A stretch of DNA of 64,000 bases from Paenibacillus agilis (GTDB lineage: Bacteria; Bacillota; Bacilli; Paenibacillales; Paenibacillaceae), in NCBI RefSeq assembly GCF_007786455.1, contig NZ_VNJK01000004.1, positions 186,001 to 250,000 on the forward strand. Reading direction: 5' to 3'. The position numbers and the translations under genes are program-made. The first letter of the stretch is position 1. Each line of letters opens with the position of its first letter. Below, piece by piece: positions 56,537 to 64,000 of the stretch. The notes beneath the pieces were generated by a model. That model worked only from the letters and a program-made list of their open reading frames with translations, ran no database searches and was not told where the DNA came from.

Positions 56537-58276
56537 ATGAATTTTAGCATGATACTAATGCTTATCAACGCTTTTTTCGCCATTATTATTGGAGTATACT
56601 TCTGGAATTTACTGAAGAGCCAGAAGTCCAATCGTACTGCTGTTGATCGGGAGTCCCGCAAGGAAATGGACAAACTTCGTAAAATGCGGTCAATCTCGCT
56701 TTCTAAGCCACTTTCAGAGAAAACAAGACCTGCATCCATGAAGGACATTGTTGGTCAACGTGATGGTCTGCGTGCGCTAAAAGCGGCACTTTGCAGTTCT
56801 AATCCGCAGCATGTCATTATTTATGGTCCTCCTGGAGTTGGTAAGACAGCTGCGGCACGAGTTATTTTAGAGGAAGCAAAGAAAAATCTGAGCTCTCCCT
56901 TTACATTTGAATCAAAATTCACAGAGATCGATGCCACCACAGCTCGCTTTGATGAACGTGGTATTGCTGATCCGCTCATTGGTTCTGTACATGATCCAAT
57001 CTACCAAGGAGCAGGGGCGATGGGGGTAGCGGGGATTCCTCAGCCTAAGCCTGGTGCAGTGACGAAGGCCCATGGAGGCGTATTGTTTATCGATGAGATT
57101 GGTGAGCTTCACCCGATCCAGATGAACAAGCTGCTAAAGGTATTGGAAGATCGAAAAGTGTTTTTAGAGAGTGCTTACTATCATAGTGAAGATCCGAATA
57201 TCCCAACTCATATTCATGATATTTTTGAAAATGGTTTGCCGGCTGATTTTCGTCTCGTTGGAGCAACAACGCGTTCGCCGCAAGAAATATCGCCAGCTTT
57301 GCGTTCGCGCTGCATGGAGATCTTTTTTAGACCGTTACTACCTGAAGAAGTTGAGAGTATTGCAGAAAATGCCGTGAAAAAAATAGGATTTCCTCCTGCG
57401 CCTGAAGCGGTTGATGTGTTGAAAAAATATGCAACGAATGGTCGTGAAGCAGTTAACATTATTCAGTTGGCTGTTGGATTAGCACTGTCGGAGCATCGTT
57501 CTTCCTTAGTGGCAGCTGATGTAGAGTGGGTGATTAACAGCAGTCAGCTTACACCGCGTCCTGAACGGAAAGTAGGTACAGCGCCGCAGGTGGGACTTGT
57601 AAACGGATTGGCGGTTTACGGCCCTAACATGGGGGCTTTGCTTGAAATTGAAGTATCTGCTATTCGGGTTAAAAATGGGCATGGCAAATATACGATTACG
57701 GGTGTTGTGGAAGAAGAGGAGCTAAATGGTGGTGGTGCCCGTACGCTGCGCCGTAAAAGTATGGCAAAAGGGTCCATCGAGAATGTGTTGACGGTGCTCC
57801 GAGCATGTGGCTATGAGACAAAAAATTATGATTTGCACATCAACTTCCCAGGGGGTTCACCAGTCGATGGTCCGTCCGCAGGGATAGCGATGGGTGTAGC
57901 GATTGCTTCTGCTGTAAATGGGTGGTCCATTGACCATCGTTTGGCTATGACCGGAGAGATTGGTGTTCATGGCAGGGTGAAGCCAGTAGGTGGTGTACTT
58001 GCCAAAGTAGAAGCTGCATTTCAAGCTGGGGCAACTCGTGTCATTATCCCTAAGGAGAATTGGCAGGAGATATTTAATGATTTAAATGGATTGCAAGTTA
58101 TCCCTGTTGAATATTTTGAAGAAGTACTTAAGCATACATTCGCTGCACAGATGCAGGATGATCCACTCCAATTACCGAAGTCATTTGAACGTTCTGGAGG
58201 CTCAGCGGTACCACTATTTCATGCAGAATCAACAGATGGCGGGCATGGCGATAATCCCCCTTCTACAACGTGCTAA
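56537..58276 (+). CDS. lonB: LonB membrane-associated ATP-dependent protease
   Basis: 579 residues, AAGGAGG upstream. N-terminal membrane anchor (SMILMLINAFFAIIIGVYFW), AAA+ domain with Walker [11 protein letters not shown] and Walker B GGVLFIDEIGELHP, C-terminal Lon protease domain with catalytic Ser in GPSAGIAMG and Lys in GGVLAKVEAAFQAGA. Bacillus LonB is expressed in the forespore and degrades sigma-factor-linked targets. Directly ahead of lonA. Confidence 0.97.
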   Translation: MNFSMILMLINAFFAIIIGVYFWNLLKSQKSNRTAVDRESRKEMDKLRKMRSISLSKPLSEKTRPASMKDIVGQRDGLRALKAALCSSNPQHVIIYGPPGVGKTAAARVILEEAKKNLSSPFTFESKFTEIDATTARFDERGIADPLIGSVHDPIYQGAGAMGVAGIPQPKPGAVTKAHGGVLFIDEIGELHPIQMNKLLKVLEDRKVFLESAYYHSEDPNIPTHIHDIFENGLPADFRLVGATTRSPQEISPALRSRCMEIFFRPLLPEEVESIAENAVKKIGFPPAPEAVDVLKKYATNGREAVNIIQLAVGLALSEHRSSLVAADVEWVINSSQLTPRPERKVGTAPQVGLVNGLAVYGPNMGALLEIEVSAIRVKNGHGKYTITGVVEEEELNGGGARTLRRKSMAKGSIENVLTVLRACGYETKNYDLHINFPGGSPVDGPSAGIAMGVAIASAVNGWSIDHRLAMTGEIGVHGRVKPVGGVLAKVEAAFQAGATRVIIPKENWQEIFNDLNGLQVIPVEYFEEVLKHTFAAQMQDDPLQLPKSFERSGGSAVPLFHAESTDGGHGDNPPSTTC

Positions 58277-58345
58277 TTGGTGTTTTAGGGCTTGATAAGT
58301 TACAATGGATACATCTAACACGACAATCATGGGGGTGCCAATGCG

Positions 58346-60670
58346 ATGGAGCCGAAACTTGCACAAGTTCGCAAGCTTCCACTTTTGCCTCTACGAGGAC
58401 TGCTCGTCTATCCAAGCATGGTGCTGCATCTGGATGTCGGGCGTGATAAGTCCGTTAAAGCGCTCGAGCAAGCGATGCTTGAAGACCAGATGTTGCTCTT
58501 GTGCTCCCAATCCGAAGTAAGCGTAGAGGATCCTGCGCAAGAGGATATTTATCCGGTAGGGACTGTAGCTATGGTCCGTCAAATGCTTCGTTTGCCTAAC
58601 AGCACGATCCGGGTACTTGTTGAAGGTATGACGAGGGCGGAAATAATTGAGTATGTACCTAATGATGACTTTTATGAAGTAAAAGTGCATCTCATCGAAG
58701 AGCAGTCGGGAACGGAGCATGAGACAGAGGCATTCCGACGTTCGGTTCTGTCTAAGTTCGAAAGTTACGTATCTTTGTCCAAAAAAGTAACTGCGGAGAC
58801 GTTAGCGTCAGTCACGGATATTACGGAGCCGGGAAGGTTTGCCGATATGGTGGCGAGTCACTTGCCGCTTAAGCTCAAAGATAAGCAATACTTGCTTGAA
58901 ATTTCTAATGTAAGAGATCGGCTGGAAGCGCTGCTTGAGCTGTTGGAAAATGAGAGTGAAGTACTTGAGCTAGAGCGTAAGATTCATTCGCAGGTGAAGA
59001 AGCGGATTGAGAAGACGCAGAAGGAATACTACTTGCGTGAGCAAATGAAAGCAATTCAGAAGGAGTTAGGTGATAAAGAGGGTCGTGTAGGCGAGGTAGA
59101 AGAGCTTCGCGAGCAGCTTAAGTCACTAGAGGCTCCGGAAAAAGTGCTCGAGAAGCTCTCCAAGGAAATCGACCGGCTTGAGAAGATCCCTCCTAGTTCA
59201 GCTGAAGGTGCTGTTGTTCGCAACTATATCGACTGGGTCATGCAAATTCCATGGGGGACTCGCACTGAGGACGATTTGGACTTGCACAAAGCTGAGTCTA
59301 TATTGGAAGCAGACCATTATGGCCTAGATAAACCTAAGGAGCGAGTGCTGGAATATCTTGCAGTACAGCAGCTCGTTAAACAATTAAAAGGTCCGATATT
59401 GTGTATGGTTGGACCACCAGGTGTCGGGAAAACGTCGTTGGCGCGATCGATTGCAAAGTCGCTTGGCCGCAAATTTGTACGGATATCATTAGGCGGTGTA
59501 AGGGATGAAGCAGAGATTCGTGGTCATCGCCGAACGTATGTAGGAGCGATGCCAGGGCGTATTATTCAGGCGCTGAAGACAGCGGGATCGATGAATCCAG
59601 TCGTGCTCTTGGATGAAATTGATAAGATGGGTTCTGACATGCGAGGGGATCCTTCGGCAGCTATGTTGGAAGTGCTCGATCCAGAGCAAAACAATACGTT
59701 TAGCGATCATTTCATTGAGTTGCCTGTGGACTTATCCCAAGTTATGTTCGTGACGACAGCGAATGCAGTTCATAACATACCTCGTCCGCTGCTTGATCGT
59801 ATGGAATACATACCGCTGTCCGGTTATACGGAATTAGAGAAGCTAGAGATCGCGAAGCGTCATCTATTCGAGAAGCAAATGCGCGATCATGGTCTTCAAG
59901 AGGAGCACTTGCAACTGGATGATGATGTTATCCGTCGTCTCATTCGCGAATATACGCGAGAAGCGGGTGTACGTCAGTTAGAACAGCGTCTAGCTGCGCT
60001 TTGCCGTAAGGCGGCTAAAATGATTGTTTCCAAATCCGAAGAGAAGGTTCGAATTACCGCATCTGATGTAGAGGAATTTTTAGGTGTGCCTCGGTACAGA
60101 TACGGTCAATCTGAACAAGAACATCAGGTTGGAATGGTTACGGGACTTGCGTGGACAGAAGTTGGCGGGGATACGCTGACGATTGAGGTGACAGTCGTTC
60201 CGGGAACAGGCAAGCTGCTGTTAACTGGTAAACTGGGTGATGTTATGAAGGAGTCTGCTCAAGCGGCATTTAGCTACATTCGTTCTAAAGCCGATGTATG
60301 GGAGCTGGAGCCTTCGTTCCATGAGAAATTGGATATACACATTCATGTTCCTGAAGGTGCTATTCCGAAGGACGGACCGTCTGCAGGGATTGCTATGGCT
60401 ACAGCACTTGTTTCGGCATTGACCAAACGGTATGTATCGAAAGATGTTGCCATGACGGGCGAGATTACTTTGCGTGGTCGTGTGCTTCCGATAGGTGGCT
60501 TGAAGGAGAAGTCCTTGGCTGCACATCGAGCAGGCATCCAAAAAGTACTTTTCCCTTACGACAATGTACGTGACTTGGATGATATCCCTGAAAGCATCCG
60601 CCAAGAGTTAGTATTTGTTCCCGTCCGTCATATGGATGAAGTGCTAGCGCATGCGTTGTTGGATCAATAG
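58346..60670 (+). CDS. lonA: Lon protease (LonA)
   Basis: 774 residues, ATG with GGGGGTG upstream. N-terminal substrate domain [26 protein letters not shown], coiled middle ([25 protein letters not shown]), Walker [12 protein letters not shown], catalytic Ser/Lys in [11 protein letters not shown] and [16 protein letters not shown]. General quality-control protease. Confidence 0.98.
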   Translation: MEPKLAQVRKLPLLPLRGLLVYPSMVLHLDVGRDKSVKALEQAMLEDQMLLLCSQSEVSVEDPAQEDIYPVGTVAMVRQMLRLPNSTIRVLVEGMTRAEIIEYVPNDDFYEVKVHLIEEQSGTEHETEAFRRSVLSKFESYVSLSKKVTAETLASVTDITEPGRFADMVASHLPLKLKDKQYLLEISNVRDRLEALLELLENESEVLELERKIHSQVKKRIEKTQKEYYLREQMKAIQKELGDKEGRVGEVEELREQLKSLEAPEKVLEKLSKEIDRLEKIPPSSAEGAVVRNYIDWVMQIPWGTRTEDDLDLHKAESILEADHYGLDKPKERVLEYLAVQQLVKQLKGPILCMVGPPGVGKTSLARSIAKSLGRKFVRISLGGVRDEAEIRGHRRTYVGAMPGRIIQALKTAGSMNPVVLLDEIDKMGSDMRGDPSAAMLEVLDPEQNNTFSDHFIELPVDLSQVMFVTTANAVHNIPRPLLDRMEYIPLSGYTELEKLEIAKRHLFEKQMRDHGLQEEHLQLDDDVIRRLIREYTREAGVRQLEQRLAALCRKAAKMIVSKSEEKVRITASDVEEFLGVPRYRYGQSEQEHQVGMVTGLAWTEVGGDTLTIEVTVVPGTGKLLLTGKLGDVMKESAQAAFSYIRSKADVWELEPSFHEKLDIHIHVPEGAIPKDGPSAGIAMATALVSALTKRYVSKDVAMTGEITLRGRVLPIGGLKEKSLAAHRAGIQKVLFPYDNVRDLDDIPESIRQELVFVPVRHMDEVLAHALLDQ

Positions 60671-60824
60671 AGATGCTGGAGTCGTGTGTGCGACTAGATC
60701 TTTATTTCCCTTAATCAGCATTTGCAGGATAGAAGGTAAGAAATAGTGGTGACGAATGAAGCGGGCGCCGATATTAGGCGTCCGTTATTGCGTATGTAGT
60801 ATTGATGAAGGATGGTGCAACAAG

Positions 60825-61463
60825 ATGAAAATTAAAAATGCAGAATTTATTATTAGTGCGGTAGGGCCAGATCAGTATCCAGAGGATGGGTTGCCTGAGA
60901 TCGCGTTGGCAGGGCGCTCAAACGTAGGGAAGTCTTCTTTGATTAACCGCCTTATTATGCGCAAAAACCTGGCCCGCACAAGTTCGCAGCCAGGTAAAAC
61001 ACAGCAATTGAACTACTATCGCATTCATACCGATAATGAGCTTTATTTTGTCGATGTACCTGGCTACGGCTTTGCTAAAGTATCGAAGACACAACGTGCT
61101 GCTTGGGGGCGTATGATTGAAGCTTACATTCAAAATCGTGAGCCGTTAAAGCTTATTATGCAAGTCATTGACCTCCGTCATCCGCCTTCAAAAGACGATA
61201 TTATGATGTATGATTGGTTGACTCATTTTGATTTGCCTGTATGCATTGTGGCGACGAAAGCAGACAAGCTGCCGCGCAGCCAGTGGCCGAAGCACTTGAA
61301 GCAGGTAAAGACTACGCTCGGCATAAAGCCGAATACACCAATTATAATGTTCTCTTCTGAGACAGGTATGGGCAGAGAAGAATTGTGGGACATTATTACT
61401 CAAACGGCGTTTCCAGAAATGGATGCAGATATAGAAGAAGATAATAATTCATCGGAAACTTAG
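60825..61463 (+). CDS. ysxC: YsxC/EngB ribosome-assembly GTPase
   Basis: 212 residues from ATG 60825. G1 [10 protein letters not shown]2-type [17 protein letters not shown]3 VDVPGYG, G4 ATKADKLP. Essential for large ribosomal subunit assembly in Bacillus. The C-terminus ends in an acidic tail ([12 protein letters not shown]). Follows lonA as in Bacillus. Confidence 0.97.
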   Translation: MKIKNAEFIISAVGPDQYPEDGLPEIALAGRSNVGKSSLINRLIMRKNLARTSSQPGKTQQLNYYRIHTDNELYFVDVPGYGFAKVSKTQRAAWGRMIEAYIQNREPLKLIMQVIDLRHPPSKDDIMMYDWLTHFDLPVCIVATKADKLPRSQWPKHLKQVKTTLGIKPNTPIIMFSSETGMGREELWDIITQTAFPEMDADIEEDNNSSET

Positions 61464-61634
61464 GTTGAAACGGCTAGAAAACAAGAAACAATGCTATTAT
61501 TGCAGTGGAATGCCGTTTTCCAGCTGATTTTTCTAAAATCCTCAATAAAATAATGACTCGCTAAGAGGAAAATTACTTTGCTCTGTAGTATAATGTTAAT
61601 GTAAGCAAAGGTTCAAGAATTGAGGAGATAAAGT

Positions 61635-62219
61635 ATGGCTAGGCGATTAGCCACAGAATATGTGAAAGCCCGTATGCAGATGACAGAGCCGCAATTAACC
61701 TTATTTTTAAGTTCATTACCAGGCCAAACGTTAGTTTGGCGTGTTAAAGTAATGGACAATGGGAATCAAGAAGTTGTTCTTGAGGATGGTCAAGGTGATG
61801 CGATTACGTTCCTGTTCGAGAAGCAAGGCAATCGGTATGTCTGTGTAACGTCTTGTCGCTTACTTCGCCCGAAATTAACCCAGATCATGCACAAGCTTGT
61901 GATGGAGTTTCGTGGTGAGGCGGTTGTCAACCGCATTTTTGCAGGCTTTACAATGCAGTATGTATATGCTGAAGGTAAGGTTTGCCAAATTGTAGAGCAA
62001 CAGGGTGAGCAAGCTCGGATCGTATACGAACAGAAAGACTTTGCTCGCGACTTGCAGATGATGTATGGCCAAGATATTGTGGAACAGCAAATTGCTGTTA
62101 TCCGTGAACAGATCAACGAGCTGTTGGATGCGCGTAACCGTGAATTAAATGATCAGGTTACATTTATTGATCAACAGTTGCATGAATTATCACACCAATT
62201 GTTTGTTTTAGAAGCGTAA
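61635..62219 (+). CDS. unknown protein, 194 aa, helical C-terminus
   Basis: GGAG-type site and ATG at 61635. N-terminal alpha/beta part (RLATEYVKARMQMTEPQLTLFLSSLPGQTLVWRVKVMDNG, then VVLEDGQGDAITFLFEKQGNRYVCVTSCRL), then a predicted coiled end (QQIAVIREQINELLDARNRELNDQVTFIDQQLHELSHQLF). Not recognised. Located after ysxC and before speD. Confidence 0.8.
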   Translation: MARRLATEYVKARMQMTEPQLTLFLSSLPGQTLVWRVKVMDNGNQEVVLEDGQGDAITFLFEKQGNRYVCVTSCRLLRPKLTQIMHKLVMEFRGEAVVNRIFAGFTMQYVYAEGKVCQIVEQQGEQARIVYEQKDFARDLQMMYGQDIVEQQIAVIREQINELLDARNRELNDQVTFIDQQLHELSHQLFVLEA

Positions 62220-62257
62220 GCAACATGGAATCATAAACATATACGTTGGTCATAATA

Positions 62258-62287
62258 GCCGCCTCTACATAGAGGCGGTCTTTCTTG
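62258..62287 (+). terminator. terminator after the unknown gene
   Basis: GCCGCCTCT-ACAT-AGAGGCGGT, followed by CTTTCTT. Confidence 0.85.
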
Positions 62288-62570
62288 TTTATAATACGAA
62301 TACAGCTTAATGGCATCCGAATAATAACGTAAATGCGATGAATAATAGTTCGGAAATAAATAAGTTTGGGATTTATTGAAAAAAGGGCTTGCAATAATGT
62401 TCGCAAGATGTTATTTTTAATCTCGTTGAAAACATATATAGGAACCAGGATTCACTCAGGACATTGTATGTTGCGAGAGATGCATTCCCTCGGGAAGTGA
62501 ATGACGTAGGTCCTAGCGGATGAAAATTGTTTCAAAAAACATTTTATTCCTAGGAAGGGGGAAACGAAAG

Positions 62571-62969
62571 ATGGAATATTCAACTTTCGGAAGACACGTT
62601 GCTGTTGACACATGGGGGGTAGACTTTGATTTACTCAACAATGCTGATTACCTCCAAACTCAGTTGGTAGAAGCTGCTGAAGCTTGTGGGGCTACGGTTT
62701 TGTCCGTACAATCCAAGCAATTTGAACCACAAGGAGCAACGGTGCTCGTCTTGTTGTCGGAAAGTCATCTTTCCATCCACACTTACCCAGAGCGTGGATT
62801 TGCTGCTATTGATTGTTACACATGTGGGGAGACGGTTGATCCGCAACTCGCAATTGATTACCTGGTATCCGTGCTTAAGCCGGAAAAGACGTTTGCGAAG
62901 AAGATTATTCGCGGACTTGGTGAACTTGAAGTAATGACACCGGATATGCAAGTGAAAGAACTTGTATAA
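62571..62969 (+). CDS. speD: S-adenosylmethionine decarboxylase proenzyme (SpeD)
   Basis: 132 residues from ATG 62571 with AAGGGGG upstream. Short Firmicute/archaeal class: the self-cleaving Glu-Ser with the pyruvoyl Ser65 in SESHLSIHTYPERG, and AAIDCYTCGETVDP carrying the catalytic Cys. It makes decarboxylated SAM for spermidine. The 350 bp upstream region has weak inverted repeats (near 62442-62516) but no known riboswitch. Confidence 0.96.
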   Translation: MEYSTFGRHVAVDTWGVDFDLLNNADYLQTQLVEAAEACGATVLSVQSKQFEPQGATVLVLLSESHLSIHTYPERGFAAIDCYTCGETVDPQLAIDYLVSVLKPEKTFAKKIIRGLGELEVMTPDMQVKELV

Positions 62970-63026
62970 TACGGTATAAGTGAATGTTTAATATGTGATT
63001 AAACGTATAATTAGCTAAGTATATTC

Positions 63027-63057
63027 ATCCATCGGGAGTTTCCCGGTGGATTTTTTA
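63027..63057 (+). terminator. terminator of speD
   Basis: ATCCATCGGGA pairs with TCCCGGTGGAT, followed by six T. A second hairpin GTCAACC..GGTTGGC with seven T lies at 63130-63157. Confidence 0.92.
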
Positions 63058-63283
63058 TTTATTTTGAGCATAGGCTCGCAATATGCTGCACGCTGTCGCA
63101 ATGAAAGAAAATCATGAAGAGGACAATTGGTCAACCTTTATTAGGTTGGCTTTTTTTGTGAAAAGAGAGAGATTAATGTGTTGCGATATCAGATTTGTGT
63201 TAATAAATTAAGGACACGTCCATACAAATAGTAATAGTGCTTTTCTTTGTGTCTATATCTTGAGTGAAGGCAGGTGATTTTTA

Positions 63284-64000
63284 TTGATCGGCTTTGAGCA
63301 GGTGAATAAACACTATGGCTCTTTTCATGTTTTAAAAGATATTAATCTCCACATTGAAACGGGAGAGGTCGTTGTCGTTATTGGGCCGTCTGGCTCAGGT
63401 AAGAGTACGCTTCTCCGCTGTATCAATCGTCTAGAAGAAATTTCATCAGGTCATTTAACGGTTAATGGCTACCAAGTCCACGACAATAAACTCCCGCTTA
63501 ATCATTTCCGTAAACATATTGGCATCGTTTTTCAGCATTTTAATTTGTACCCGCATATGAAGGTCATTGATAACATCACATTGGCGCCAATTCGTGTACT
63601 CGGTTTGCCAGAGCATGAAGCGAAAAGAAGAGGACTTGCCTATTTGGAGAGAGTGGGCATTTTGGATAAGGCAGAAGTGTATCCTGCTCAATTGTCTGGC
63701 GGGCAGCAGCAGCGAGTAGCGATTGCTCGAGGGTTAGCGATGAATCCAGCTATTATGTTGTTTGATGAGCCGACCTCTGCATTAGATCCTGAAATGATTG
63801 GTGAAGTGCTGGATGTTATGAGATCGCTTGCACAAGAAGGGATGACGATGGTTATCGTTTCCCATGAGATGGGATTTGCCCGTGAGGTTGCGGATCGGAT
63901 TGTGTTTATGGATCAGGGCCAAATTGTGGAGCAAGCAGTCGCCGCCGATTTTTTTGTACAGCCGAAAGAAGAGCGTGCACGCGTATTTCTTAGCCGATTG
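63284..64000 (+). CDS. amino-acid ABC transporter ATP-binding protein, GlnQ-like (3' end outside window)
   Basis: 239 residues, still open at the edge; a TTG start at 63284 follows GGCAGGTG. Walker [11 protein letters not shown]-loop [10 protein letters not shown], signature [19 protein letters not shown], Walker [16 protein letters not shown] and switch His in [11 protein letters not shown]. The FARE and EPTSALDPE patterns are those of polar amino-acid importers. Length is close to the usual 240, so the stop is probably just past the edge. Substrate-binding and permease genes should lie to the right. Confidence 0.93.
   Translation, partial: MIGFEQVNKHYGSFHVLKDINLHIETGEVVVVIGPSGSGKSTLLRCINRLEEISSGHLTVNGYQVHDNKLPLNHFRKHIGIVFQHFNLYPHMKVIDNITLAPIRVLGLPEHEAKRRGLAYLERVGILDKAEVYPAQLSGGQQQRVAIARGLAMNPAIMLFDEPTSALDPEMIGEVLDVMRSLAQEGMTMVIVSHEMGFAREVADRIVFMDQGQIVEQAVAADFFVQPKEERARVFLSRL

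Overview
The window looks like a chromosome segment of a spore-forming Gram-positive bacterium, most likely Paenibacillus or a close relative. Supporting signs are strong AGGAGG-type ribosome binding sites with frequent TTG/GTG starts, the sporulation genes gerE, gerM, lonB and a YhcN/YlaJ-type lipoprotein, CgeB-like spore-glycan glycosyltransferases, and the Bacillales order tig-clpX-lonB-lonA-ysxC. No rRNA, CRISPR array, prophage or intact insertion sequence was seen. There is one tRNA, tRNA-Arg(TCT).

Layout. 1-1.9 kb: two CgeB-like glycosyltransferases, the first cut by the window edge. 2.3-11.0 kb: a potassium / cyclic-di-AMP island. It has two c-di-AMP (ydaO/yuaA) riboswitches, one ahead of a small Rossmann-like protein and one, with its terminator, ahead of a 30-residue membrane peptide and kdpF-kdpA-kdpB. 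A 371 bp gap with a long palindrome follows, then kdpC and a KdpD-like protein. That protein is a tandem duplication of the KdpD sensor and USP domains with no membrane or histidine-kinase part, and no kdpE lies nearby. 11.3-17.4 kb: a tightly packed glycan operon (GT4 with a very basic tail, a FnlC/CapG-, FnlA/CapE- and RmlD/CapF-like trio pointing to a UDP-L-FucNAc-type sugar, another SDR, and a GT2). 17.6-20.6 kb: copper ATPase copA and a UPF0145 protein. 20.7-24.9 kb: more glycan genes on both strands. 25.2-26.3 kb: spore lipoprotein and gerE, which has a near-perfect sigma-K promoter. 27.2-30.0 kb: rpiR-nagB-nagA on the minus strand. 30.0-30.9 kb: a gene-free stretch with dispersed repeats. 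30.9-36.9 kb: an AraC regulator divergent from a sugar operon with two TIM-barrel isomerase/lyase-like proteins, two Gfo/Idh/MocA oxidoreductases and one ThuA-like protein, consistent with a 3-keto-glycoside route. 37.2-47.5 kb: methyltransferase, metallo-beta-lactamase fold protein, PgpA-like phosphatase, gerM-rph-rdgB, metY, asparagine synthase and small unknown genes. 47.7-48.5 kb: lipoprotein and tRNA-Arg. 48.7-62.2 kb: protein quality control block (ysoA-position gene, tig, clpP, clpX, ispG, AGCS symporter, lonB, lonA, ysxC, unknown). 62.6-64 kb: speD and an amino-acid ABC ATPase that reaches the right edge.

Themes. Much of the first 26 kb fits spore-surface polysaccharide synthesis beside its late mother-cell regulator GerE (inference). 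The most unusual unit is the Kdp island: riboswitch control by c-di-AMP combined with a kinase-less double KdpD sensor suggests potassium import controlled at RNA and protein level without the normal KdpDE phosphorelay.
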